The position numbers were made by a program, and so were the translations under genes. Source: Deroplatys truncata (lineage: Eukaryota > Arthropoda > Insecta > Mantodea > Mantidae). From it: a stretch of DNA of 64,000 bases. Position 1 is the stretch's first letter. The number at the start of each line of letters is the position of its first letter. The stretch spans positions 90,785,795-90,849,794 of the forward strand of contig CM060977.1 of assembly GCA_030765065.1 (NCBI GenBank). Direction: 5' to 3'. This document shows, one piece after another, positions 1-11,250 of this stretch. The notes beneath the pieces are model-generated. The model saw only the letters and a list, made by a program, of their open reading frames with translations. It ran no database searches and was not told where the DNA came from.

Positions 1-579
1 ACTCACCAGAGACCCAGTTGTTTCCAATTTTATTACCAGTCCCAGTATTGTGTTTCTCTGGGGAGAATTCCGAACACCAATTTCTCTCTGGTATGCCCTT
101 TGAGTAGCTGTAATTGAATTCGTAATCCAGTATTGCTTTACAAGGAAGAGTCGTTCATTTAATGTGTACTCCATTTTCACGTTGACTGGAACAATATCTT
201 AAAAACAGTTGCCGACAATGAAACTAACAATTACGAATAAAACATGAACATCTGCGCATCTAGTGACAGGCAGTCGAAACTCCAGTACATTCCGCTTAAT
301 TTGGTGCTAAAATTGGGTCATTGAGTGAACTTCGAACAGAATAATTAAAGAAAGAAATTCGTCAGTTCTTCATAAATCACACTGTGTGCTTAAATCAATT
401 TTTTGTGTAGTAAGATTTTGTCTATCTCTTACAGCTTACCATTCAGCATGAAAAGGACTTCACAAGCTATTCCGAGAAAGTTTAAGATAAACGTTTCAGT
501 TGTTAAAAAAACATCTTAAATACATGGAATTTTAATCAAAATCGTTAGAGCCATTTTTGAGAAAATCAAAATTATCGAA

Positions 580-822
580 GCCTATCATTTTGGTGTAGGG
601 GTAGCGAATCTGCCTCACATTCAAAAGATCCCGAGTTCGAATCAAGGTTAGGGTGAGTTATCCGGATAACGATTTTTTCCGGGGTTTTGCATTATCCTGA
701 GAAGACGAATGTTCAATGACTCTTAAGCTTTATGGACTCTGGGCTCGTTTGAGCATCATTTTACCCATTTCATTCATTAAAACTTGTATATGGCCTAAAG
801 GAGGTTAAACTTCGGGTAAAAA
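580..822 (+). mobile_element. tRNA-derived SINE inserted in R830 copy 1
   Basis: The head resembles a tRNA gene: an A-box-like TGGTGTAGGGGTAGCG and a B-box-like GAGTTCGAATC about 30 bp later, the spacing of an RNA polymerase III internal promoter. An unrelated body of about 170 bp follows and ends in an A-rich stretch near 822. The flanks are the two halves of one R830 copy, which fixes the boundaries to within a few bases. It is not a functional tRNA gene because no acceptor stem can be closed around the head. SINEs of this kind depend on a LINE for reverse transcription; the partner is not identifiable here. Confidence 0.75.
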
Positions 823-968
823 AATGTTCTTATGGAAAACTTTTTCATATAAAGTTGGTGGGAGAATTTTCTTGAAAATCCTCGTGTCGCATCCTTAGAA
901 GACACTGAATTTAAATACCAAGTTCGGTATTTGTCAACTTTTCATTTTTTAAGTTACGTGTTCACACA

Positions 969-1491
969 CCGAGCGCAATGGCTCAGGTGGCAACGTGTGT
1001 AGCTTGATTTCGGGAGGTCCCGGGTTCGATCACCGGCGACCGCCCGCTCTGGCCCATGGTATTTTCGTTGTTTCCCCGGGTCGGCTGGCGATGGTTGGGG
1101 TGTTCATCTTCTACCAGGGCTCTCCTTCCTCTCCTTTCCTGTACCCAGGTGACGGCGGCTGCGGCTGGGCGATGGCTGTGCGCTCTCTAGAGGTTTCTCT
1201 CTTGGCGTCGCTCAGTTAGGTCTCTCCTCCGAGTGGGCTCCGCCCCGGGGGTACTGCCGGAGGTTCGATGGCTTATGGGTAACACCGGGGAACGTAGGAT
1301 GCATTCAATCTCGAAACATTAGGGACCCCATCTGTGCTTGCGCCCGTCGTCATCCGGATCTGGTCGCCCCTCGGGTCTCTCCCATCACCCTTCCCTCCCG
1401 GGGGTTACAGGTAGAAGCACAAGGGGCCGCTTGGCCTGCGTGCGGTGCTCTCACCCGGTTTCGTTCGTATCTTTAACTTTATCTATGGCTC
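969..1491 (+). mobile_element. GC-rich tRNA-derived SINE, family B
   Basis: A GC-rich island of about 520 bp in AT-rich surroundings. It begins with a tRNA-like head (A-box-like TGGCTCAGGTGGCAACG, B-box-like GGGTTCGATCACC). It interrupts R830 copy 1 inside the CA microsatellite. TTCACACA occurs immediately before (961-968) and after it (1492-1499), as expected for a target-site duplication. A related copy lies at 3828-4315 and a head-only fragment at 54930-54995. Short open frames in it carry no recognisable protein. Confidence 0.75.

Positions 1492-1492
<1 letters not shown>

Positions 1493-1540
<48 letters not shown>
1493..1540. repeat. (CA)n microsatellite inside R830
   Basis: About 24 CA units. 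The same position in other R830 copies also holds a short CA tract, so this is an expanded internal microsatellite of the repeat rather than an independent locus. Confidence 0.95.
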
Positions 1541-1545
<5 letters not shown>

Positions 1546-1674
1546 GACCTTCTTCTAAAAATACTGGGTTTTGTTTTATTCAGAGAACCTTAAAACGTGT
1601 ATTTACTGCGAAATCTCGGTATCGAATTTTGAGTGGAATACAATACCCCTACTTCCCTTCCTTACTATACGTAA

Positions 1675-2109
1675 GTAAAGAGCATCGCTATTACATGCTG
1701 TCAGTCTGCAATGTGTTGAGCGATGCTGTTCCCTTCATTTACACAGGAACAGCTGTTGACTTAAATGCCAGTGTTACGAGGCTACAAGCGAATGAAAAAA
1801 GCTTAATAAATATGCGATACAGGTACACTATGGTGACGCATTTAAACCACAATGTCCACTGACTACTCAACCTTGAACACGTAATGGTTACGCAATTTAT
1901 ATAATCCCCCCCTTCAAGGTTTAGGCAGCTCTACAACAATCTTATTCACTTGTTTACCAGCATTCTGTTTTATTTATAATTTTACAGATTGTACACACAT
2001 GTATTGCATAGTATCTTTTGCCGATCGTGAGTTTTATTATTTTGAATTATTATTTTGAATTATTATTATTATTAGTAGTAGTAGTAGTAGTATTAGTATT
2101 AGTATTATG

Positions 2110-2157
<48 letters not shown>

Positions 2158-2964
2158 TACTGACGCACTGAGATAACTAGGACAGCGCGTCTACTACATT
2201 GAAGGTTTAAAATTCCAGAATGTGTTTATTACAATTTGCCTTATCCTATGTTGAACAGGTGTCATTTTAAATCTCTAATGCCATTTAATTTAAAACTTCC
2301 ATGCTAGTCATAATGATGGACAAAATATTCACCGATATTCACATAAATGTGAATGAAATTAAAGCACAATTTGTATTTCTTATCTTCGCCCTCCTCCGCA
2401 ACTATCTTCAAAACACTGAAAATGTGTAAAATGTTAGGGGTGAAGCATTATTCAAAACTTTCAGCAATTTTTACATAATATGAAAAAATATGAGACAATA
2501 GATATCATGCAAAGCCGTAACATTCAAAATAATACTTATTTAATTAACAAGATATTCCAAGAAGTAGTCTGAAATAAATCAATATTGTATGGATATTCCA
2601 TCGAATGTTTCCAGTATGTAATCACTGATTCCAGCATATTCAGTTTGTAAAAAAAATCAAGTATCAGTAGACGCCCCATAGGAGCTCCTTAACGTCTATA
2701 TACAACAATATTTTATTATTGAGGACATTAACTTATTATTGTATTTAATTGTTTAGTATTTATCAATTTGATTATGCATTAAGAACGGAGTGATATAAGC
2801 AGCAGTATACCGAACTTGGTGACGGTGACTTTGAATACATTTATCTTACTTTTTTTCATGCAAAGCGGTATTTTTATCCCTTTTGATCTGCTTTCTTACT
2901 CTGTGTATTATCAGAGCATGTGTCGTCTATAGATCCATGCGACTGTTAGGGAACAATGTGTATA
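1675..2964. other. Unassigned AT-rich stretch with an (ATT)n tract
   Basis: No gene or known element recognised. The only clear structure is a trinucleotide tract at about 2036-2157, mostly ATT with an internal run of AGT units. Short open frames look like chance. Confidence 0.6.
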
Positions 2965-3625
2965 TTTTTACTTTCTCCACCAAAACGAAAAGTGGGATAA
3001 ATCCAAACTTGCTATTTGATTTTATATCTTTCAAAGATGTGATACGAAGATTTTCAAGAAACTCCCCCACCCCAACTACTCTTTAGACGGAACCTTTTTG
3101 TAAATTTTAATTTTCTAAAAAATGGCTGAAACGATTTTGATTAAAATGCCATATATGACAGATATTCACATGGCAAATAAAATGTATATCTTCAATTATC
3201 TGTGAATAGCCTAGGAAGTCTCTTCATTCGGAAGGAACTTTGTATAATCTTGTATAACTTATAAACGTTAAGCGTATATCTCTTTAAAACACATAGTTTA
3301 CTTAAAATAAGCTTTTTTGTGGAATAAGCAGTTATTAAAGGTTCGAATTGTTCAATACTTCGTCTTTCTCTTAAGTCCTATCAACATTCAGTTGTTTGTC
3401 GCGATGTCATGGAAACAGTATGGAATTTTAATGCAGCATACAGTGTCCAGTTGTTAAACATGCGACTATCGCTGTTCCCTTTGTATCTATAATGAAATGT
3501 GTAATGTAGCTATTTCTGTAAAGATTTATTTGTATTAAATGAAGTAGATCGAAAAATAAGCTTTAGTAAGAACACTAATAAAGATAGAGGGTAGAGAAAG
3601 TCATGTCAATGTATCACATTCACAT
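2965..3625 (+). repeat. R830 copy 2 (internal deletion near its start)
   Basis: It starts TTTTTACTTTCTCC, skips about 150 bp of the usual first block and resumes at ACGAAAAGTGGGATAAATCC. It then follows the family to GGTAGAGAAAGTCATGTCAA and the final T-run. It has subfamily A diagnostics (GAAATGTGTAATGTAGC; CAGTTGTTTGTCGCGATGTC). Confidence 0.85.
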
Positions 3626-3631
3626 TTTTTT

Positions 3632-3727
3632 TATTTATTCAGGGAGTTCCAATTCGCGTACCTCCATTGAAATCTAAGTATCGAATTTGTTAGCGAAATA
3701 CAGTACTTCCTAGAGAAAGTAAAAATG
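3632..3727 (-). repeat. R830 terminal fragment, head-on to copy 2
   Basis: It begins at the T-run that ends copy 2 with TTATTCAGGGAG and ends CTAGAGAAAGTAAAA, so it is only the last ~100 bp of a minus-orientation copy. The junction with copy 2 falls in an oligo-T run. Confidence 0.75.
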
Positions 3728-3827
3728 TACTGCAAATATAAGTACTGTGCCTACAATTATAATATACATATCAAATTAAGACGAAATCCCAATCAATAAG
3801 AATGAATAAGAAAACATCATTGCTCTC

Positions 3828-4315
3828 CCCATAAGTGATATATCTGTCTCAAGATCGATTCCCGGTGACCATCCACTCTGATCATGGGGGATTTTGGTGG
3901 TTTACCCCTGGTTGTCAAGGCGAATGCCGGGGTGGCGTATTTTACCACGATTTCTCCTTTCCCCCCATTTCCTCTCATTTCATCTCCATTTTACCTTTCA
4001 GGTCCTGTGGTGCTGGCGGTACCGGGAAGATGGCGTGGATGTATGCGTCTTGGTAAAGATTTCTCCCCGTGAACGTCAGAGCTAGCTGTCCCGCCTGTTA
4101 GGGTCGCTGCGTCGCCCTCTTGGGATTCCTCGCCACTGGTGCACGGGTGTTCAAGCTGAAAATGTTAGGGATTTTTGGGCGTCTCTGTGGGCCTGTCCGC
4201 CTGCGGAACGACTCCTTCACCTCATCCCTGCCTTTCGGAGGGGTGTAGCCACAATAGATAAAGCTGGTCGCAGTGCGAGGTGTCCCCCTCCGTTTACACG
4301 TCCTATATCCTGTAT
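3828..4315 (+). mobile_element. GC-rich SINE, family B copy 2 (A-box region missing)
   Basis: Homologous to 969-1491. It retains the B-box-like region (GATCGATTCCCGGTGACC) and the long GC-rich body with many CTCC/TCCC blocks, and ends near TATCCTGTATTTCAAG. The first ~40 bp of the tRNA-like head are lost or diverged. Overlapping small open frames at 3835-4085 are by-products of the GC-rich sequence. Confidence 0.6.
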
Positions 4316-4687
4316 TTCAAGAGAAGAAACTTAAAACCAAACCTGCATTTAACACTTATAGCAATAATTAATTGCGACATGTATAAAAATGAAGTTCTAT
4401 GGCTTCTTTTCTAGATAATGATATCGTCGTGACAGGAATATCATGACAGCTGACGGAAATAACTATGCAGCGCGATAGGGAACTGGTAATTTCCACAAGA
4501 GCCTATTTCTGTGTTAAGGCTGCAAGCGATTCAAGTTCGCTTGGATGACATTCTTTTCCTGGTTCTTGTTTCTCCTATAATTTCACAGCTTCCTGAGGGA
4601 CCGCATCTTCATCGTCACTTGGGATCTGTATGTTCATCTCGCTGACGTTTCTGAAGATACAACCACACTGCAACCTAATCTCTATCT
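4316..4687. other. Unassigned stretch
   Basis: Nothing recognised between the SINE and the next R830 copy: no long open frame, tandem repeat or tRNA-like structure. Confidence 0.6.
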
Positions 4688-4783
4688 TCTAAGTAGGGGA
4701 AGTAGGTATTACATTCCGCCCGAAAAGTCGATACCGAGATTTAACCAGGAATACACGCCATTGAGGCTCCCTGAATTAAAAAA
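4688..4783 (+). repeat. R830 5' fragment abutting copy 3
   Basis: It contains AAGTAGGGGAAGTAGGTATT, then the block GTCGATACCGAGATTT, and breaks off in the A-run after CCCTGAATT. Exactly there a minus-orientation R830 starts, suggesting that one copy inserted into the A-run of another. Confidence 0.75.
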
Positions 4784-6010
4784 TCGTATGTGTTACATTC
4801 ATATGACTTTCTCTACCTTGTATCACGCATTAATGGCTGCAAAAACTTACCTTGTGAAAGCTTATGTTTTTATCTACTACATTTAAATTCAAATAAATCT
4901 TTGCAGAAATAGCTACATTACACATTTCGTTATAGATAAAAAGAGAACAGCGATAGTCAAATGTTTAACAACTGGACGTTATGTGCTGGACTTGTGTACT
5001 CTTTCCATGCAATCATGAGAAACAACTGAATGTCGACAGGACTTTATGAGAATGACAAAGTATTGAACAATTCGAACTATTGTGACATGTGAGGTGTTAA
5101 TATGTTTAAGTTGGCAACACGAACCGGAATATAATGTAATAGTAGTGGGGGTTGAAAACCGGTTCTTCAGTAGTAGCGTCTGACGCTAAGTGAGTCTCTT
5201 GGAATGTAGTGAGCAGTGCAAAATGTAGGAAGGGACGCTCCGCCGTCAGCAAAAGGTACTCTGTATCTCTATTTATTCAATATATATACTTACCATCTAA
5301 ACTTTTACTATGTAGATTCTTTAAGTAGTTAGATCCTTCTTTTCTTTCACACCGTGATTTAGGCATATTTTTAGGAATTTCAGGTATTTAAGAACTTAGT
5401 TGAGCTCGCCCCTGTCGGACCTCGTGTAGTTTGTGATGTGTTTGTAAACCGGTACCTCACTCTACCCCCCGTGAGTTGTTAAAATGTAGAGGTTATCTAG
5501 CAAAAAAGTTATTTGAAATAAATTGTGTATTTTAAAGATATTCACATTTTTGTGTAGTACGTTTTCGTCTATCGCTTAATGCTTATCACACAAGATTATA
5601 CAAAATTCCTTCCGAATGAAGAGGGCTTCACAGGTTATTCCCAGAACATTCAAAATATACATTTTATTTGTCATGTAAATATCTTTATTATATGGTATTT
5701 TAGTCAAAATCGTTAGCGCCATTTTTGACAAAGTTTAAAATCGAAAAATAATTAGTAAATGCTATTTGGGGTTCAGAGATTTTTAAAAAACTTTGTGTCG
5801 CATCTTTGGAGGGTGCAGAACTTAAATGCCAAATTTGGTATTTATGCAACGTTTCATTTTTTGAGTTATGCTGTTTATAGACACACGCACACGGATCTTT
5901 TTCTAATTGTTTTTTCTTCAGGGGGCCTCAAAACACTTATTTCAGTGAAATCCCGTTATTGAATTTTTGGGTGGAATACAAGATTTCCCATACATACTTA
6001 AGTAGAAAAG
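4784..6010 (-). repeat. R830 copy 3 (nearly complete, interrupted)
   Basis: It starts TCGTATGTGTTACATTCATA and continues through GCAGAAATAGCTACATTACA and AGCGATAGTCAAATG to about 5083. It is replaced by unrelated DNA to about 5503, then resumes with AAAAAAGTTATTTGAAATAA and runs to TTAAGTAGAAAAGAAT. Without the insertion it would be about 800 bp. Confidence 0.85.
5084..5503. mobile_element. Unclassified ~420-bp insertion in R830 copy 3
   Basis: This segment is absent from all other R830 copies, so it entered copy 3 after that copy was made. It begins TGTGACATGTGAGGTG and ends near GTAGAGGTTATCTAGCA. It holds a TATA-like TATATATACTTACC and two GGTTC/CCGGT motifs. TG at the start and CA at the end would suit a solo LTR, but I see no target duplication, so the class is open. 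About 30 bp of R830 seem to be missing at the site. Confidence 0.4.
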
Positions 6011-6206
6011 AATCTAAAAATTTTTACCTGAGGCGAGGTATTAAAATCCAGCCATATAGTCCAGAATATTACTTGTCTATATGCTATAAGCCATCAATTT
6101 ACGAACGTAATTTTCTCATATCCGGTTGATTTCGAACTCAAATTTGTTGTCCAACTAAAATGATACAAAGTGCAAAGCAAGTGAACATGTCCATGAACAG
6201 TCAGGC

Positions 6207-6252
<46 letters not shown>

Positions 6253-6526
6253 ATCTATCTATCTATCTATCTCTCATACACACACACACACGACATACAA
6301 AATAAAATAAACATTACATCATCAGAAAGGTCCTCAAGATACTTATCAACAGGTAAATGGCTCTATTACGCAATAGTTTCATCAAACTTTATTTAAATTT
6401 AGCAGTTGCTAGAGTATTTTTTTAGGTTGGATGGAATTTTGTTAAATAGTTTTGGTCCTACGCAATTAGTAAGGAGACACCTTGTGCTAGCGTGGATGTC
6501 TTTTAGGTTTTTTTATTGCCTGTCTA
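6011..6526. other. Unassigned stretch with compound microsatellite
   Basis: The compound tract at about 6211-6292 is (CT)n, then (ATCT)n, then (CA)n. The rest is AT-rich without a recognisable gene or element. Confidence 0.7.
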
Positions 6527-6638
6527 TACAGGATATTTCAGAACCTCTGCGACAAACTCTGAGGAACGATGAATCTCGCAGAGAGGAACATTTTTTGTCA
6601 AGCAACCACCATCCTCTGATGCATCGTTACGGAGTTAT

Positions 6639-7890
6639 GGCCCATTCACAATGAAATGTAAGCGCATACGTAGCATAAGCGCAAGACTTTGCATTCATGT
6701 CATTTAATGGAAGCATTCACATAGAGTCACGCAACGCAAGAGTTTGCAAACTCCAAACTTTATGCTTGCGTTGCGTGCATAGAGGAAGAATTCAGCACTT
6801 CTTTCTCTTTGCATTGCCTGCTGTTCAACAGCAGACGATCGCGATGCGAGATTTTAGCCGATAATGTACATGCGTGCACTCTTCCATTAGGCCGTGCCAC
6901 ACAATTGTGGGTCACGATCTCTCATTTCTCTCAGGAGGTTATGGTAGTGTCCTTACTGAATCCTCTTTCATTTAGTGGATGAACCCGGCATCTGTGCCTA
7001 GATGACTTGGCTCATGCACAAAGAGATAATGAACATTGCATTAATATAACTTGTGCAGCTGTATCATCACATGTATAACTTGCTGCAGTTTCCGGACATT
7101 ATTCCGTACGCGGGAAGGAGGTATGAATTTTTAAGAAACTTACGGAATCGGGGTTTTTTAATACGCAAACTTTATTGTGTAGTATCCTTGGTTCTTAAAT
7201 TCTGTAGGAGTTGTTGCTTTATCGAAAACATTGTGCCCTTCTTGGCTTTTGCGGAAATCTTGTCAGAAGATATTGCGAACGTGATGAAAAAAATATGGCT
7301 AATAAAATGTCGCGAAGCAAGGAAAATGTAGCTTAAGTGGATCATTTGAGTTTAGACGCGCAGATCCTACGGCTGTTCTGTGCCTACGGCTACGCCCTGT
7401 CGTCGCTCCGTTGCTGCGGCTCTTGCGGCTTAGGACCCATGATGTTGCAATGTTGGCAGCAGAATGCCAACGACAGCAACGCTAACATGATGAAAGTGCG
7501 TGTGTTATATATTGATAGCGAAAGTGCTCACTACCCACATACGGAATAATAGCCGCTTGCATAGTACTTACATAACTACTTTCAATGTTTTGAGTAAACA
7601 GTCGTGATGTCACTAACGCTACGGGCGGCTGTTGGGTGTATGTATGTAATTTTGTTGTCATCTATTTATTTATAAAATATTGGGTGAACTTTCTTATTTG
7701 GCATTGTTGGTTATATTATTCAATTTGAAACTTACAGTGCACTCGGAACATTTCCACGATTAGTTTAAGGATCTAGAAGCCCGTGCAAACTTCTTGCGTT
7801 ACGCCTACGGCTGCATTGTGAATGGTGTTCCCTCACGCCTGCGCTTATGCTACATTACGTTAGCGCTTAAATTTCATCGTGAATGAAGAC
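6639..7890. mobile_element. Harbinger-like non-autonomous element nested in the left TIR arm
   Basis: A 1252-bp insertion with imperfect TIRs of about 45 bp. The left end has GGCCCATTCACAATGAAATG. The reverse complement of the right end has GTCTTCATTCACGATGAAAT, and both continue into GTAGCATAAGCGCA. TTAT flanks it on both sides (6635-6638, 7891-7894). The intact opposite arm of the host element reads GCGTTATTCACCCC, a natural empty site with one TTAT. A 3-4 bp TA-rich duplication and GG-CATTCAC termini suit PIF/Harbinger; the family call is inference. A 92-codon open frame at 7053-7331 matches nothing I recognise. Confidence 0.65.
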
Positions 7891-8094
7891 TTATTCACCC
7901 CTACTTGAAGCGTATCCGGTAGGATAGGTTTGAGAGGCACAGCCTTACACTTCGACTCTGTTTACAACCTCTGAATCAAGTGACATCGCCTCTTTCTTGT
8001 TCCTTATGTCTGATTAGGTTGATAAGTCTGAGACGCACAGCCCAATGTAACTCAAACGTGTTGGCAAAACGAAAGGTACCAGCAGATGATACCA

Positions 8095-8345
8095 ACTATT
8101 CCAGCCCAGATGTTTACGGAATACTTTTGTTGGTGATGTGTAACGAACACTGGATGAGGGTTCTCAACGTCCCAGATGTGACTGTTCTTGCTGTTGAAGT
8201 ATCCGTCTCGGCCTCATCGGTAAACAAGACGTGCGCGGGGAATGTAGGATCTGCGATACGTTGCCGAAACCACTGGACAAACTGAACACGAGGGTGGAGT
8301 CATTGGGCCACAGTCCCTGTACTTTCTGGAGGTGGTATGCGTGGA
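8095..8345 (-). pseudogene. Tc1-like transposase fragment (central DDE region)
   Basis: In shifting minus-strand frames I read FVQWFRQRIADP, then FTDEAE, NSKNSHIWDVENPHP and KYSVNIWAGIVG. This order (Trp/Phe-rich run, T-D-E-A with the first catalytic Asp, 'W..ENPH', 'VN-W-G/A-I') is that of DDE-domain Tc1-like transposases that carry a DUF4817-type N-terminus. The second and third acidic residues are gone. It fills nearly all of the core between the two TIR arms, so the element is a deletion derivative. Confidence 0.65.
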
Positions 8346-8628
8346 GCTGTTGTTCACAAACATCGAGTTAAATTGGGCTGTGCGTGTCAGACCTACAGAC
8401 CTAACCAAACGTAAGGACAGAAAGAGGCGATGTCACTGATACAGCGGTTGTAAACAAACACAGAGTCAAAGTGCCTCTCAAAGTTATCCTACCGGATACG
8501 CTTCAAGCAGGGGTGAATAACGCCGTAACGATGCGTTAGAAGATGGTGGTTGCTTGACAAAAAATGTTCCTCTCTGCGAGATCTATCGTTCCTCAGAGTC
8601 TGTCGCAAGGGTCCTGAAACATACTGTA

Positions 8629-9529
8629 TTGGTCATGGACGCCAAAGGTACTGTGATGTGAAAGGAAAGGGAACCTGTTTGTGCTACGTCGAGGAACTCC
8701 GTAAGTTTTATTTGTTTAGGATTCGATTCCTGGCTATTCAGTAGTGTGTAAAATAAAGTTGGTTTCAATAGCGTAGACAATATTGTTTATTTTAAATATG
8801 TACGTGTAACGTACGATGTCGAGTGAGCGTTGTCGCAGTACAAGCCTGTTTTTAGTGAAAAGAGATGGAGTTTCACTTTTTCATACTTCAAAATACACAT
8901 TGTTATACACTATAACGGAATACTCTTGTATCAGAATCATATACACCCGGTCAATTTAAAACTGACCGGCGTCTGAGAGACAGAGCCTCGAATAGGGTAC
9001 TTCCATGAGTGCTCGAGAAAGTTAGGCTTTGTTCACAATACTGCGTATTTTATTGTAGTAGTTATTTTTGTGTGTGTAGATTGTACATGTGGTCTTCTTT
9101 CTCCCCACAGTCTGTGAAGCTTTCCATGTAGACCTTAGTGCTAACTTTTATCATCACATTTTTAGACGATTTGTAGAGAATACATACACAGTTTTTATGC
9201 TTTCTTTTTTTTAATCGAGATTTTTTTTACTAACTCTTTCTACATAAAAAATGCAGAGCTCGGTGTTTTTAATCCTAAATATTACTTCATTTAAGCGCTA
9301 TCTTCATCCTAAAAATGTGAAACATTAATAGATAGCATTTTAAGTGCTATACAATGTTGTTTTTCTCAAGCTTTTCATCTATTATTTTATGTTTATAACA
9401 GATGTCGAAGGGTTTGTGTAGGTCATCCCCATCAGTTTGTAACATAGGCCACTTTCTTTTAATATTGGGATTTCGGTAAAACAGCATTAATTAGTAACAT
9501 AAACACGTGAGATAAAGGGCTGCCTTGAG
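8629..9529. other. Unassigned stretch
   Basis: AT-rich with no open frame above about 65 codons that looks coding, no tandem array and no R830 sequence. I see nothing to annotate. Confidence 0.6.
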
Positions 9530-10180
9530 CAGATGAATCCAGACTTTATTAGCTTCCACCGTTCAGCCGAACCATTCCGCCCTCTTTGCCACATTGCCGA
9601 CATTCCGTTTAAAGATCCAGTGTAACGTTCCCGTTACCAACCAAACCACACAGTGTTGGAGGGCCATATTCTGAAAGTGAAATTCCAGGCGCTGCAGTTC
9701 CTCAAGTCATGGCGGGGCCCCCGGTTGGCACCATCTTCATATGTAGTTCCTGAGCACCATCCAGATATCATCAACCTGCCGACGGAAGGCAATGCGGTGC
9801 TCCAGGGTATCAAGTCCCGAGCAGATTACACACTGATTTGATTGTGTTCGTCCATGTCGCCAGAGTTTTTTGACGTCGGTACGGTCTCGTTTAAGACTTC
9901 ATAGGTCGTCTCTTGCCAATCAGTTGGAACATATTTACAGCACATTCTCTCAGATAATCTTCCACCTCCGACTAGGCTTCTCTTCAATCCTAGGAGTAAA
10001 AGGAAACAAAGTTAACAGGCGATATTGGCTCCAGGTACACTCAAACGTTGAGATCTCAGCGCTGGTATCCAGCATGCGCTGAAGATGATGAACCATGTGC
10101 TTGAATCTTGGGAGTACCATATGCGGGTTATGAACTTGTTCCTCCCAGAACTTTTTGTCCATGGTTATAGTGGGGAACAC
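9530..10180 (-). pseudogene. Decayed non-LTR retrotransposon ORF, C-terminal part
   Basis: Reading the minus strand from about 10180 downwards, a 76-codon frame includes WEEQVHNPHMVLPRFK. Further down, in other frames, comes CVICSGLDTLEHRIAF followed by VDDIWMVLRNYI. The C-x2-C ... D-T-L-x-H-R pattern followed by 'IW' is typical of the cysteine-rich tail downstream of reverse transcriptase in insect LINEs. Several stops and frame changes intervene, and the last Cys of the motif is not seen. I infer a LINE tail; the clade cannot be named, and the reverse transcriptase itself is not present. Confidence 0.4.
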
Positions 10181-10342
10181 AACTGTAGTAACAAAAGTCT
10201 TCCGAGAAAATATTTCATATACGAGATTTCAAACAGACAGATGTTTCAGAGTGTTTGAAAACTAAATATTTGCAAACACAACACACTATTGAATTATGGT
10301 CCTCAAGTGGAGTATGAATAAAGCTCGTTACAATGCCACGCT

Positions 10343-10600
10343 CACTACAGCACTCTTAGCTCAGCGGTAGAGTTAGCTTACCGGTCCTGAAGTTGTTAGA
10401 TGAAATCTCCGTGGAGTTACTCAACGCTTTCCACCTTTAATTTTAAATACACAAGTAAAAACTTATCGGTTTCACTCACTTTGTGTGTACCTGGCGTTTA
10501 TTTAGTAGTTCATCACACCGGCAGATGGCAACCATAACATTAACTTATCGGCCGGGAGGAGGGTTCATACTCAATCAATTTAATAAATAACCACAAGTTT
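10343..10600 (+). mobile_element. Probable tRNA-derived SINE remnant
   Basis: A canonical A-box-like TAGCTCAGCGGTAGAG is followed about 40 bp later by a degraded B-box region (TTAGATGAAATCTCC). The downstream body has no further match in the window. The right end is a guess. Confidence 0.4.
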
Positions 10601-11250
10601 CACAATTATTGAGTTATATTTGTAAGTAAAATGAAGTAACACAAGCAATATTATTTAACTATATTACAGTAATACAGAGTTAAAAAAATAAAAATAACAA
10701 TTCATTAAGCAAAATCGAATTCCAGCTGCTTGCCTAGCAGTATCTTAACGTCAAGCAAATTTCTTGGTGTCCCACTCGACCGCGGGCTCATTTTCGCTCC
10801 ACTCATCAGGGCAAAGGTCGGCCTTGGCCACGCCGCATTCAGGTAGTTGTACCCTGTTTTTCGCTCCAGTATGCCTAACTACATAAAACTACGTCTATAT
10901 CAAGCTATCATCCCGCTCCTGAATCTGTATGGATGCGAGGTATGGGGATCGGTAGCAGCGACCGACATCCGCAAACTGCAGACCGTTCAGAAAGGGCATT
11001 AAGGATGTTCTATGATACTGGGCGTAGATTCCTGTCTCATATCTACATACCCGTTCCGGACTCAAATAAATCGTAAACATGGTGCGCGAGAGATCTCGCA
11101 TCATGCACACGAAACTTGCAACCCATCCAAATCAGCTGTTGAATGCCCTGGGACATCATAATCACAGGATCCCCAAGAGGGAAGACTAACCGTCTACCCA
11201 AGGACGCCATGGAGCCGCTGATATAAGGGCTACCAATCCATCTCTTATAT

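Larger units (their letters stand above)
379..1674 (-). repeat. R830 interspersed repeat, copy 1 (5'-truncated, split by two SINEs)
   Basis: Minus-orientation copy whose pieces lie at about 379-579, 823-968 and 1492-1674. Seen: the block with TTAATCAAAATCGTTAGAGC, the block GTGTCGCATCC with AAATACCAAGTTCGG, and the terminal block with AAATCTCGGTATCGAATTTT. The first part of the minus-orientation consensus is absent. Two unrelated tRNA-derived SINEs sit inside it, so it predates them. No coding capacity is evident. Confidence 0.85.
6529..8626 (-). mobile_element. Tc1/mariner-type element with ~300-bp terminal inverted repeats, interrupted
   Basis: TA flanks both ends (6527-6528 and 8627-8628). 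The left arm starts CAGGATATTTCAGAACC; the reverse complement of the right arm starts CAGTATGTTTCAGGACC. The arms match at high identity through GACTCTGAGGAACGAT and GGAACATTTTTTGTCAAGC, then, after the nested insertion, through GAAGCGTATCCGGTAGGATA. Together they are about 300 bp per arm (left arm 6529-6638 plus 7895 to about 8065; right arm about 8342-8626). Only ~280 bp of core remains, holding a transposase scrap on the minus strand. It resembles the elements at 15386-17272 and 59501-60598, so this is a recurrent long-TIR type. Confidence 0.8.

Noticed and set aside
1338-1862. 174-codon open frame with a His-Thr repeat
   Set aside because: It reads through the SINE tail and the CA microsatellite into R830; the repeat is translated CA and nothing is conserved.
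7053-7549. Two open frames in the Harbinger-like element as a transposase or DNA-binding gene
   Set aside because: No DDE, MADF or Myb-like motif could be read; the frames are short and in different phases.
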